From DASQEH01 sp038239485 (GTDB lineage: Bacteria; Actinomycetota; Actinomycetes; Propionibacteriales; Nocardioidaceae): a DNA stretch of 40,264 nt. The DNA is taken from contig JBBSET010000036.1 of assembly GCA_038239485.1 (NCBI GenBank), forward strand, positions 1 to 40,264, in the 5' to 3' direction. Shown here one piece after another: positions 23,099 through 30,583 of this stretch (the stretch's first letter is position 1; each line of letters begins with the position of its first letter). The translations under genes were made by a program, and so were the position numbers. The notes beneath the pieces are model-generated. The model worked only from the letters and a program-made list of their open reading frames with translations. It was not told the origin of the DNA and ran no database searches.

Positions 23099-23129
23099 CG
23101 CGGCGTCTGCGGGTGGTCCGCCAGCCGTG

Positions 23130-23510
23130 CTACTTGACGGTGACGGTGGCGCCGGCGCCTTCGAGCGCCTCGCGCGCCTTCTCCGCGGCGTCCTTGGCGA
23201 CCTTCTCGAGGATGGCCTTGGGGGCGGCTTCGACCAGGTCCTTCGCCTCCTTGAGGCCCAGGCTGGTCAGGCTGCGCACCTCCTTGATGACCTGGATCTT
23301 CTTGTCGCCGGCCGCCTCGAGGACGACGTCGAACTCGTCCTGCTCGACGACCTCCTCAGCGGCTGCTGCCGGTGCGGACGACGCGACGGCGACGGGGGCC
23401 GCCGCGGTCACTCCGAAGGTGTCCTCGAACTGCTTCACGAACTCGCTGAGCTCGAGAAGCGTCATCTCCTTGAACGCGTCGAGGAGCTCGTCGGTGCTGA
23501 GCTTCGCCAT
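23130..23510 (-). CDS. rplL: 50S ribosomal protein L7/L12
   Basis: L7/L12 stalk protein, 126 residues, which recruits translation GTPases. The N-terminal dimerisation part is MAKLSTDELLDAFKEMTLLE. An Ala-rich hinge lies near 35-55, and the C-terminal factor-binding domain includes KKIQVIKEVRSLTSLGLKEA and AKDLVEAAPKAI. It follows rplJ by 110 bases, in the order expected for the L10-L12 stalk operon. Confidence 0.98.
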   Translation of the reverse strand: MAKLSTDELLDAFKEMTLLELSEFVKQFEDTFGVTAAAPVAVASSAPAAAAEEVVEQDEFDVVLEAAGDKKIQVIKEVRSLTSLGLKEAKDLVEAAPKAILEKVAKDAAEKAREALEGAGATVTVK

Positions 23511-23620
23511 GATGGCACTTCCTTCTCGTGTGGTGCTGGCAGAGACCGGCTGGCCGCTGACCGCGCTGGGTGGGGTGTGTTCGGGGGTTGGGGTACGGGT
23601 TGTGGGAATTGGTGCCCCCG

Positions 23621-24439
23621 TCAGCCCTCGGTGGTCGGCGTCTCAGGGGGTGGTTCGATGACAAGGTTGTCGTCCACGACGACGGTGTCACCGACTTCTG
23701 GGACCACGGTGACGTCGCCGGCGCTCTGCAGTGCGGGAGCGTCGTCGGCCGTCGGTACGGCCGCGGCGGCGGACGCGTCCGGTTCGGTGGGCGCGTCCGG
23801 TTCGGCGGGCGCGTCCGGTTCGGCGGGCGCGTCGACCCCGGCGGTGATGTCGCCGTCCGGATCTGTCGAGACGTCGACAGCCTCAGCGGCCGACTCTCCC
23901 ACTCCGCCGCGGAGAATGGACGGGTCCTGCTCGGCCTTCGACTGGAGGGCGCCAGCCAACCGAGCGGCTTGGGCGAGCGGCTCGTTGAACATGTAGACGG
24001 CATTCTGCAGGGAGGCGAGCAGAGCGCCCGCCAGTTTGCCGAGGAGTACCTCTCGGGACTCGAGGTCGGCGATCTTGGCGATCTCGGCCACGCTGAGCGT
24101 CTTGCCGTCGAGGATGCCGCCCTTGATCACCAGCGGGGGGTAGGTGCGGGCGAAGTCGCGAAGGCCCTTGGCCACCTCGACGGCGTCGCCCTTGATGAAG
24201 GCGATCGCGGTCGGGCCGACGAGCAGGTCGTCGAAACCTGACACACCCGCCTGCTCAGCGGCGATCTTGGTCAGGGTGTTCTTGACGACGGCATAGCTGG
24301 CGCTGTCGCCGAGCACCCGTCGCAGCTCCTGCAGCTGCTTCACGGTGAGTCCGCGGTAGTCGGTCAGCACGGCGCCACCGGAAGAGCGGAACTCCTCCGC
24401 CAACTCCGCGACGGCTGCTGCCTTGTCGGGCCGAGCCAT
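23621..24439 (-). CDS. rplJ: 50S ribosomal protein L10 with long acidic C-terminal tail
   Basis: L10, the base of the L12 stalk and, in the family, repressor of its own operon. Residues 1 to about 172 are the L10 domain (VLTDYRGLTVKQLQELR, AVVKNTLTKIAAEQAG). About 100 further residues are rich in Ala, Pro, Asp and Glu with the repeat DAPAEP near 203-221. The normal length is 165-180; here it is 272. The tail follows the region where L12 dimers bind, so it would sit near the stalk. ATG at 24439 follows AAGGAG. The tail is probably disordered; its function is unknown. Confidence 0.96.
   Translation of the reverse strand: MARPDKAAAVAELAEEFRSSGGAVLTDYRGLTVKQLQELRRVLGDSASYAVVKNTLTKIAAEQAGVSGFDDLLVGPTAIAFIKGDAVEVAKGLRDFARTYPPLVIKGGILDGKTLSVAEIAKIADLESREVLLGKLAGALLASLQNAVYMFNEPLAQAARLAGALQSKAEQDPSILRGGVGESAAEAVDVSTDPDGDITAGVDAPAEPDAPAEPDAPTEPDASAAAAVPTADDAPALQSAGDVTVVPEVGDTVVVDDNLVIEPPPETPTTEG
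23775..23828 (-). repeat. Three 18-base tandem repeats in rplJ
   Basis: Three units of gcgtccggttcggcgggc (the first with one change, t for c) lie head to tail, each encoding APAEPD or a close variant in the L10 tail. Repeat number may vary by slippage. Confidence 0.9.
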
Positions 24440-24652
24440 GGGGTCTCCTTCGAGCGTGGACATCTGACGCCGAAGACAGCGGCCCCGTGGGCATCGGTCC
24501 CGTACACAAGAGAACGCCCCGTGCAGGTGCACAGGGCGAGGATGTCGATCGAATGATCGTCTCGAACCGGTTCACCTGCGCGGGCCGCCCGCTCATGCGG
24601 GACCTTCGGTCAACGGTGCGTGAGCACTGTCAACAGCCAGCGGTCTTTGGTA
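24440..24652 (-). promoter_or_regulatory. L10 leader of rplJL
   Basis: About 213 untranslated bases precede rplJ. They contain complementary arms at 24523-24529 (gcaggtg) and 24573-24579 (cacctgc) and an early segment ACCAAAGACCGC near 24640. Position, length and the paired arms fit the L10 leader by which L10/L12 represses its own synthesis. I could not check a covariance model. Confidence 0.65.
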
Positions 24653-24658
24653 CGTCCA

Positions 24659-24687
24659 AGCGTACGCCCCGCGCAAGAGGTGACCAA
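24659..24687 (-). promoter_or_regulatory. rplJ promoter
   Basis: TTGGTC (24687-24682) and TACGCT (24664-24659) are spaced by 17 bases on the minus strand, with a predicted start near 24652. This is just downstream of the lipoprotein gene, so rplJL can be transcribed separately from rplKA. Confidence 0.6.
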
Positions 24688-24722
24688 ATCACGTCTTGAC
24701 GGGTAGAAGACCGACGGCCCGG

Positions 24723-25493
24723 TCAGCCGGGGATGTTGAACTTGCCGACCTGGCTGGCCGGTGGGGCGACGACCGACACCGGCTCGCCATACTTCGAGAA
24801 GTGGGCGACGAACGAGCTACCAGAGCCCACCGGGACCGACATCTTGACCGGGAGGTTGTCGCTGTTCAGCCAGACGTCACTGGTGATCGTCGACGGCATG
24901 CCCAGCTTCGACACGTCCTGGCCCTTGAACGCCGGGCTGGCCGCCAACGCCTTCGCCGTGTCGATTGTCACCGAGTAGTGGTGAGTGGCGACCCCGTCGA
25001 CCGTCTCGGTGCCATCGTCCTTGAGCTGCTTGACCGCCTGCAGGTAGGCCGTGAAGCTCTGCGGGTTGGCCGTGTCGAGGATGCCCGACATCGGGTTGCT
25101 CGGGTCGCTCAGGTCGATCTTCACCCAGGGCTTCCCGCCTCCGGCCAAAGCCCCCACCCCGTGGACATACAGGACCTTGTGGACCAGACGCATCTCCAGG
25201 TCATGACCCGCGATGCCGACCTTCATTTCCATCGACAGGCTGGACACATCGCCGCTGTAGCCGGAGAAGTCTCCGGAAAGAGTTCCGGACTGCCCGGAGG
25301 TCTTGATCGTCGCCTCCACGTGGGCGGACTGGATCTTGTGCTGCGCGGCCACCACGGTCTTGGTGAAGTCCGCCTGGGTCAGAGCAGCCGCTACGCCACC
25401 GCCGCCGGCCGAACCGGTACTGCTCCCGCACGCTGACATTGTCACGGCCAGGGCAGCAGCGCCCACAGCCGCCGTCAAACGTTGCATCCTCAT
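24723..25493 (-). CDS. LppX/LprAFG-like lipoprotein
   Basis: A lipoprotein of about 256 residues. A hydrophobic signal ends in the lipobox TMSAC with the modified Cys at residue 22. The mature part (AAALTQADFTKTVVAAQHKI, then repeated beta strands and an invariant-looking VDGVATHHYSVTIDT) fits the LppX/LprAFG family, whose fold carries lipids across the cell envelope. The ATG at 25493 follows GAGGGG; another ATG at 25511 is in frame. It separates rplKA from rplJL. A CCCGG/CCGGG hairpin at 24718-24731 spans its stop and may be a weak terminator. Confidence 0.82.
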   Translation of the reverse strand: MRMQRLTAAVGAAALAVTMSACGSSTGSAGGGGVAAALTQADFTKTVVAAQHKIQSAHVEATIKTSGQSGTLSGDFSGYSGDVSSLSMEMKVGIAGHDLEMRLVHKVLYVHGVGALAGGGKPWVKIDLSDPSNPMSGILDTANPQSFTAYLQAVKQLKDDGTETVDGVATHHYSVTIDTAKALAASPAFKGQDVSKLGMPSTITSDVWLNSDNLPVKMSVPVGSGSSFVAHFSKYGEPVSVVAPPASQVGKFNIPG

Positions 25494-25590
25494 CGAATCC
25501 CCTCGTCGCATTGCCGTGGTTGAATTCGCCCGAAGCGGGCACTGCGCAAGACTACGCCGCCCACGGGTCGCCCGAGGCGTCGCGCCGTTT

Positions 25591-26304
25591 TCAGCCCTCG
25601 TCGTCGACGGTGACGTTGCGCGTCCGGTTGGCGTCGACCTGGATCCCGGGACCCATCGTGGTCGAGAAGGTGATCTTCCTCAGATACCGGCCCTTGGAGC
25701 TGGACGGCTTGAGGCGCAGCACCTCGTCCAGGGCGGCGGCGTAGTTCTCGGCAAGCTTGTCGCTGGAGAACGACGACTTCCCGATGATGAAGTGCAGGTT
25801 CGCGTGTCGGTCGACGCGGAACTCGATCTTGCCGCCCTTGATGTCCGTCACCGCCTTGGTGACATCCGGCGTGACGGTGCCGGTCTTGGGGTTGGGCATG
25901 AGCCCGCGCGGGCCGAGGACCCGTCCAAGGCGGCCGACCTTCCCCATCATGTCGGGAGTGGCGACGACGGCGTCGAAGTCCAGCCAGCCACCGGTGACCT
26001 TGTCGATCATGTCGTCGCTACCAACGAAGTCGGCGCCGGCTGCTCGGGCGTCGTCGGCCTTGTCGCCGTTGGCGAAGACCAGGACACGGGCGGTCTTGCC
26101 GGTGCCGTGGGGCAGGTTGACGGTGCCGCGGACCATCTGGTCTGCCTTGCGCGGATCCACCCCGAGCCGCATGGCGACCTCGACAGTGGAGTCGAACTTC
26201 GTCGTCTTACTGGTCCGGGCGATCTTGATCGCCTCGAGCGGGGAGTAGACGGCGTCCTTCTCGATCGTTGCCGCCACTGCTCGATATGCCTTGCTGCGCT
26301 GCAT
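25591..26304 (-). CDS. rplA: 50S ribosomal protein L1
   Basis: L1 of the ribosomal L1 stalk, 237 residues, full length; a translational repressor of its operon in many bacteria. Hallmarks: KFDSTVEVAMRLGVDPRKAD, ARVLVFANGDKADDARAAGA, and GRLGRVLGPRGLMPNPKTGT. It follows rplK by 82 bases. A small hairpin (GCCCG AAG CGGGC, 25528-25540) lies in the gap after its stop. Confidence 0.98.
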   Translation of the reverse strand: MQRSKAYRAVAATIEKDAVYSPLEAIKIARTSKTTKFDSTVEVAMRLGVDPRKADQMVRGTVNLPHGTGKTARVLVFANGDKADDARAAGADFVGSDDMIDKVTGGWLDFDAVVATPDMMGKVGRLGRVLGPRGLMPNPKTGTVTPDVTKAVTDIKGGKIEFRVDRHANLHFIIGKSSFSSDKLAENYAAALDEVLRLKPSSSKGRYLRKITFSTTMGPGIQVDANRTRNVTVDDEG

Positions 26305-26386
26305 GTCTGGTTCCTTTCTCAGATGTGACCAGGTGTGGTGACGACGGGCCAGCGCGGCCCTACCACGGGTATGTCGCGGGCAGGTG

Positions 26387-26821
26387 TCAGCCGGCGATGG
26401 TGACGCCCATCGAACGCGCCGTGCCTTCGACGATCTTCATCGCGGCGTCGACGTCGTTCGCGTTGAGGTCGGGGAGCTTGATGGTGGCGATCTCGCGAAC
26501 CTGCTCCCGGTTGATCCGTCCGACCTTGTCGGTATGCGGTGTGGACGATCCCTTGGCCAGGCCGGCCGCCTTCTTGATCAGCTCGGCCGCTGGCTGGGTC
26601 TTGGTGATGAACGTGAACGAGCGGTCCTCGTAGATCGTGATCTCGACGGGGATGACGCTTCCGCGCATCGCCTCGGTCGCGGCGTTGTAAGCCTTGCAGA
26701 ACTCCATGATGTTGACACCGTGCGGGCCGAGCGCGGTACCGACCGGCGGGGCCGGAGTTGCGGCGCCGGCGTTGAGCTGCACCTTGACGAGTGCGGCGAT
26801 CTTCTTCTTCTTGGGGGGCAT
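26387..26821 (-). CDS. rplK: 50S ribosomal protein L11
   Basis: L11 of the GTPase-associated centre, 144 residues, the thiostrepton site protein. It begins MPPKKKKIAALVKVQLNAGA and contains the proline-rich PAPPVGTALGPHGVNIMEFC and the C-terminal rRNA-binding domain ending GTARSMGVTIAG. It follows nusG by 72 bases. Confidence 0.98.
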   Translation of the reverse strand: MPPKKKKIAALVKVQLNAGAATPAPPVGTALGPHGVNIMEFCKAYNAATEAMRGSVIPVEITIYEDRSFTFITKTQPAAELIKKAAGLAKGSSTPHTDKVGRINREQVREIATIKLPDLNANDVDAAMKIVEGTARSMGVTIAG

Positions 26822-26862
26822 GGTTCGGGTCCTTGGTGGTGGCTTGGTGGCTGTGGTGGGGC

Positions 26863-26880
26863 TGTGAGCTGCTGCTCACA
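26863..26880 (-). promoter_or_regulatory. Hairpin between nusG and rplK
   Basis: Perfect 7-base arms (tgtgagc / gctcaca) with a TGCT loop lie in the nusG-rplK gap. There is no T run; it may mark processing or attenuation. Confidence 0.4.
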
Positions 26881-26893
26881 CAGTGGAGAGTAG

Positions 26894-27757
26894 TCAGACC
26901 TTCTCGATCTGGGTGAAGCTGAGCTCGACGGGCGTCTCGCGCCCGAAGATCTCGACCAGCGCCTTGACCCGCTGGGCGTCGACGTTGATCTCCGTGATGG
27001 TCGCGTGGAGCGTGGCGAACGGCCCGTCCACGACCATGACCGAGTCGCCGGAGTAGAAGTCGGTGAACTCGACCTTCTTCTGCTTGAGCTGCTGCGGCGT
27101 CTCGGTCTCGAGCACGACAGCAGGTGCCAGCATATCCTCGACCTCGGTCAGGCTGAGCGGAACGGGTTGGTGGCTGTGCCCGACGAACCCCGTCACGGAC
27201 GGCGTATGCCGAACCGCCGACCATGACTCGTCGGTCAGCTCCATCCGAACCAGGACATAGCCCGGGAGAACGGTGCGGCGTACCATCCGGCGCTGGCCGT
27301 TCTTGATCTCCGCGACCTCCTCCTGCGGGACGTGCACCTCGTAGATGTAGTCCTCCATGTTGAGGGAGGCGATCCGGTTCTCGAGGTTGGTCCGGACCCG
27401 GTTCTCCATGCCCGAGTAGGTGTGGATGACGTACCAGTCCCCCGGCTTGGCGCGGAGCGCGGCGCGAAACTCCTCGAGCGGGTCGACGACCACCTCCGCG
27501 GCCTCGTCAGCAGCCTCGGCACCGTCGGCGGGCGCATCGGCCGCCGCCGCGTCAGTCGCGGCATCGTCAGTCGCGGCATCGTCAGTCGCGGCATCGTCGG
27601 TCGCGGCATCGTCTGTCGAATCGTCGGCAGGGTCGAGCGCGTCGGCGTCGACCAGGGCGTCGGACTCGATCGGCTCAGCCAGCGGCTCACCGACGTCGTC
27701 AGCGGAGACATCGACAGGAGGCGACACAGTTTGCTCGGTCATGGGTTTTTCACTCAC
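26894..27757 (-). CDS. nusG: Transcription factor NusG with long acidic N-terminal extension
   Basis: NusG, which binds RNA polymerase and links it to the ribosome or Rho. The NGN domain starts near residue 107 (GDWYVIHTYSGMENRVRTNL) and runs through RTVLPGYVLVRMELTDESW. The KOW domain near 232-287 includes YSGDSVMVVDGPFATLHATI. The first 106 residues are an acidic Ala/Asp-rich extension containing DDAAT repeats at about 49-70. Extensions are common in actinobacterial NusG, but this one is long and repetitive. GTG at 27757 follows GGAAG; an ATG five codons later is an alternative. Confidence 0.96.
   Translation of the reverse strand: MSEKPMTEQTVSPPVDVSADDVGEPLAEPIESDALVDADALDPADDSTDDAATDDAATDDAATDDAATDAAAADAPADGAEAADEAAEVVVDPLEEFRAALRAKPGDWYVIHTYSGMENRVRTNLENRIASLNMEDYIYEVHVPQEEVAEIKNGQRRMVRRTVLPGYVLVRMELTDESWSAVRHTPSVTGFVGHSHQPVPLSLTEVEDMLAPAVVLETETPQQLKQKKVEFTDFYSGDSVMVVDGPFATLHATITEINVDAQRVKALVEIFGRETPVELSFTQIEKV
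27551..27610 (-). repeat. Four 15-base tandem repeats in nusG
   Basis: gtcagtcgcggcatc occurs three times exactly and a fourth time with one change (27596-27610). Each unit encodes the pentapeptide DDAAT or a rotation of it, in the NusG N-terminal extension. Confidence 0.92.
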
Positions 27758-27793
27758 ATACTTCCGCGGTCATCGTTGCTGGGGCGAGGCGCC

Positions 27794-28033
27794 TCAGCCG
27801 AAGATCGAGAACATGGCGCTGTTGAACCCGTAGTCCAGCAGCGACACGAACACGATCATGAAGAGGACGAAGACGAGCACCACCATGAAGTAGGTGACCA
27901 GCTGGTCACGCGTCGGCCAGATGACCTTGCGCAGCTCAGCGATGACCTGACGCAGGAAGAGACCAAGGCTCGTGCGGCCGGGCTTGGCCGGGCGACGCTC
28001 GCTCGATGAGCTCGTTGCGCGGGTCTCTGTCAC
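27794..28033 (-). CDS. secE: Preprotein translocase subunit SecE
   Basis: SecE, 79 residues, the small essential subunit of SecYEG. A charged, Ser-rich N-terminus is followed by the amphipathic helix GLFLRQVIAELRKVIWPTRD and one membrane span (LVTYFMVVLVFVLFMIVFVS). GTG at 28033 (VTETRATSSSS) is chosen because AAGGAAG precedes it; an ATG at the tRNA edge gives 12 more residues without support. It follows tRNA-Trp and precedes nusG, an order common in bacteria. Confidence 0.95.
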   Translation of the reverse strand: MTETRATSSSSERRPAKPGRTSLGLFLRQVIAELRKVIWPTRDQLVTYFMVVLVFVLFMIVFVSLLDYGFNSAMFSIFG

Positions 28034-28073
28034 TTCACTTCCTTGCCTTCCTCGTGTCTGCTCGTCCATGTCG

Positions 28074-28146
28074 CAGGGCAGGAGGGACTTGAACCCCCAA
28101 CCGCCGGTTTTGGAGACCGGTGCTCTACCAATTGAGCCACTGCCCT
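28074..28146 (-). tRNA. tRNA-Trp (CCA anticodon)
   Basis: 73 bases with acceptor arms AGGGCAG / CTGCCCT, discriminator G, T-loop GGTTCAAGTCC and anticodon stem-loop CCGGTCTCCAAAACCGG giving anticodon CCA (28113-28111). The terminal CCA is not encoded. It lies just upstream of secE and is probably co-transcribed. Confidence 0.97.
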
Positions 28147-28297
28147 CCGGTGACCCGCCTGTGCTCAGGGTCTCGACAGGGGTCAAGGCGCGGCGAACAA
28201 GGGTGCAAAGGCCACCAAGAAGCGAGTGTACGTGGTGACGGGCTGCTAGGTCGAACCGAACGGCCACCCGTCGCCGCGGTGATGCGAGGATGGAGTC

Positions 28298-29515
28298 ATG
28301 AGCTCCGACCAGCACACGATCGCACCTAAACGGATCTCCCGGCGCATCGCAGCGATCGCCGAATCGGCGACGTTGGCGGTCGACGCCAGGGCCAAGGCGC
28401 TGAAGGCCGCCGGGCGACCTGTCATCGGGTTCGGCGCGGGTGAGCCCGACTTCCCCACGCCCGACTACGTCGTGGCGGCGGCCATCGAGGCGGCCAGGGA
28501 CCCCAAGAACCACCACTACACGCCGGCAGCAGGGCTCCCCGAGCTGAGGCGGGCGATCGCCGACAAGACCCGGCGCGACTCCGGGTACGACGTCGAGGCG
28601 TCGCAGGTGCTGGTCACCAACGGCGGCAAGCAGGCCGTCTACCAGACCTTCGCCACCCTGCTCGACCCCGGTGACGAGGTGCTGCTGCCGACCCCCTACT
28701 GGACGACGTACCCGGAGGCGATCGGTCTCGCCGGTGGCGTAGCCGTGGACGTCCTCGCCGACGAGACGCAGGACTACCTGGTCACAGTGGAGCAGCTCGA
28801 GGCGGCGCGCACCGACCGTACGACCATGCTGCTGTTCTGCTCGCCCTCGAACCCCACCGGCGCCGTCTACAGCCCCGCCCAGGTCACGGAGATCGCCGAG
28901 TGGGCCAACGAGCACGGCCTGTGGGTGGCGACCGACGAGATCTACGAGCACCTGGTCTACGGCGACGCTGTTTTCAGCTCCATGCCGGTGCAGGTGCCGG
29001 AGATAGCGGATCGTTGCGTGGTCCTCAACGGCGTGGCCAAGACCTACGCGATGACGGGGTGGCGGGTCGGCTGGATGATCGGGCCGACCGACGTGATCAA
29101 GGCTGCGACCAACCTCCAGTCCCACACCACCTCCAACGTGTGCAACGTGGCCCAGCGCGCCGCGCTGGCAGCGGTATCCGGTGACCTGAGCGCGGTCGCC
29201 GAGATGCGACGCGCCTTCGACCGCCGTCGCCAGACCATCGTGGCGATGCTCGACGAGGTGGAGGGCTTCACCTGCCCCGAGCCGATGGGCGCGTTCTACG
29301 CGTATCCCTCCGTGAAGGGCGCGCTCGGGCGTGACATCGCCGGGCGGCGGGCTGGGACGTCCGCTGAGCTGGCCGAGATCATCCTTGACGAGGCCGAGGT
29401 CGCCGTCGTCCCCGGCGAGGCCTTCGGCAGCCCGGGATACCTGCGGCTGTCGTATGCGCTCGGCGACGACGACCTAGCCGAGGGCGTCTCGCGCATCCAG
29501 AAGCTGCTGGGCTGA
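28298..29515 (+). CDS. aspC: Pyridoxal phosphate-dependent aminotransferase (aspartate type)
   Basis: A class I/II aminotransferase of 405 residues, most like bacterial aspartate aminotransferases that may also use prephenate. It contains GFGAGEPDFPTPDYV, the substrate-site YTPAAGLPELR, the cofactor segment CSPSNPTGAVY, DEIYEHLVY, and the cofactor lysine in NGVAKTYAMTGWRVGW. The C-terminal substrate Arg is in YLRLSYA. The ATG follows GGAG. It diverges from tRNA-Trp/secE and is followed 17 bases later by an adenosine deaminase gene. Confidence 0.92.
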   Translation: MSSDQHTIAPKRISRRIAAIAESATLAVDARAKALKAAGRPVIGFGAGEPDFPTPDYVVAAAIEAARDPKNHHYTPAAGLPELRRAIADKTRRDSGYDVEASQVLVTNGGKQAVYQTFATLLDPGDEVLLPTPYWTTYPEAIGLAGGVAVDVLADETQDYLVTVEQLEAARTDRTTMLLFCSPSNPTGAVYSPAQVTEIAEWANEHGLWVATDEIYEHLVYGDAVFSSMPVQVPEIADRCVVLNGVAKTYAMTGWRVGWMIGPTDVIKAATNLQSHTTSNVCNVAQRAALAAVSGDLSAVAEMRRAFDRRRQTIVAMLDEVEGFTCPEPMGAFYAYPSVKGALGRDIAGRRAGTSAELAEIILDEAEVAVVPGEAFGSPGYLRLSYALGDDDLAEGVSRIQKLLG

Positions 29516-29532
29516 ACGGCGGCGTCGAGGCG

Positions 29533-30549
29533 GTGACCGGTCGCCGTCTCGACAGGCTTCCCAAGGCCCATCTGCACCTGCACTTCACCGGTTCGATGCG
29601 GCATCGCACGGTGCTCGACCTCGCGCGGCAGCAGGGGATGTGGCTGCCCGACGGACTCACCGATGACTGGCCACCCGAGCTGTCGGCGACCGACGAGAAG
29701 GGCTGGTTCCGCTTCCAGCGTCTCTACGACATCGCCAGGGCCGTGCTCACGACCGAGGCTTCGGTCCGGCGGCTGGTCACCGAGGCGGCCCAGGACGACG
29801 CGGCCGAGGGCTCGCGCTGGCTGGAGATCCAGGTCGACCCCAGCGGGTACGCTGCCCTGTTCGGCGGGATCACCGCCTTCACCGAACTCGTCCTCGACGC
29901 GGCACGCGAGGCGACGGTGGTCGCCGGTGTCGCGGTGTCGGTGGTGATCGCGGCGAACCGCACCCGGCACCCGCTCGACGCCCGCACTCTCGCACGGCTG
30001 GCGGCGCAGTACGTCGGGCGGGGCGTGGTCGGGTTCGGACTGTCCAACGACGAGCGGCGCGGTGAGGCGCTCGCCTTCTCGAAGGCCTTCGACATCGCCC
30101 GCCGGGCCGGCCTGCTCGCGACGCCGCACGGCGGCGAGCTCGGTGGACCGGAGAGCGTCTGGTCGTGCCTGGATGGGCTGGGAGCGCAGCGCATCGGTCA
30201 CGGGGTCCGGTCCATCGAGGACCCGCTCCTGGTGGCTCACCTCGCCGAGGCTGGCATCACGCTCGAGATCTGCCCCCAGTCCAACGTGGCCCTCGGCGTC
30301 TACCCCGACCTGGCGTCGGTCCCGTTGCGGAAGCTCTTCGACGCCGGCATCCCGGTCGCACTCGGGGCCGACGACCCGCTGCTGTTCGGGTCACGCCTGC
30401 TGGACCAGTACGAAGCGGCCCGCCACGTCCACAGGTTCACCGACCCCGAGCTCGCCGAGCTGGCGCGGATGTCGGTGCGCGGCTCTGCCGCGCCCGACGA
30501 CGTCCGTGACCAGTTGTTGCGCGAGATCGACGCGTGGCTCAGCAGCTAA
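29533..30549 (+). CDS. add: Adenosine deaminase
   Basis: Converts adenosine or deoxyadenosine to inosine in purine salvage; 338 residues. Metal-binding HLHLHFTGS is near the N-terminus, the catalytic segment TPHGGELGG is central, and QRIGHGVRSIEDP, LEICPQSNVALGV and VALGADDPLLFG follow in family order. The start is GTG (VTGRRLDRLPKAHLHLH), 17 bases after the aminotransferase stop, with GAGG upstream. Related deaminases with other substrates (for example adenine or aminofutalosine) cannot be fully excluded. It converges on murB, 34 bases away. Confidence 0.88.
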   Translation: MTGRRLDRLPKAHLHLHFTGSMRHRTVLDLARQQGMWLPDGLTDDWPPELSATDEKGWFRFQRLYDIARAVLTTEASVRRLVTEAAQDDAAEGSRWLEIQVDPSGYAALFGGITAFTELVLDAAREATVVAGVAVSVVIAANRTRHPLDARTLARLAAQYVGRGVVGFGLSNDERRGEALAFSKAFDIARRAGLLATPHGGELGGPESVWSCLDGLGAQRIGHGVRSIEDPLLVAHLAEAGITLEICPQSNVALGVYPDLASVPLRKLFDAGIPVALGADDPLLFGSRLLDQYEAARHVHRFTDPELAELARMSVRGSAAPDDVRDQLLREIDAWLSS

Positions 30550-30583
30550 GCCCTCCGTATCTCTGCGGCGAGGCGCCGTTCGG

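Larger units (their letters stand above)
22783..23129 (-). other. rplL-rpoB intergenic region
   Basis: 347 bases without a gene. They contain an attenuator-like hairpin near rplL, two predicted rpoB promoters and a small leader hairpin (ACCCGG AAA CCGGGT, 22835-22849) about 55 bases before the rpoB start. The arrangement would let rpoBC be transcribed both by read-through from rplJL and independently. Confidence 0.65.

Noticed and set aside
27551..27610. CRISPR-like array
   Set aside because: The 15-base units have no spacers and encode in-frame DDAAT repeats in nusG.
28158..28186. A tRNA-Trp promoter from TTGACC at 28186-28181
   Set aside because: The hexamer 17 bases downstream is CACAGG, a poor -10, so I did not annotate it.
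27794..29125. A 443-codon minus-strand frame ending in SecE
   Set aside because: It passes through tRNA-Trp and antisense to the aminotransferase gene; only the last 79 codons are SecE.
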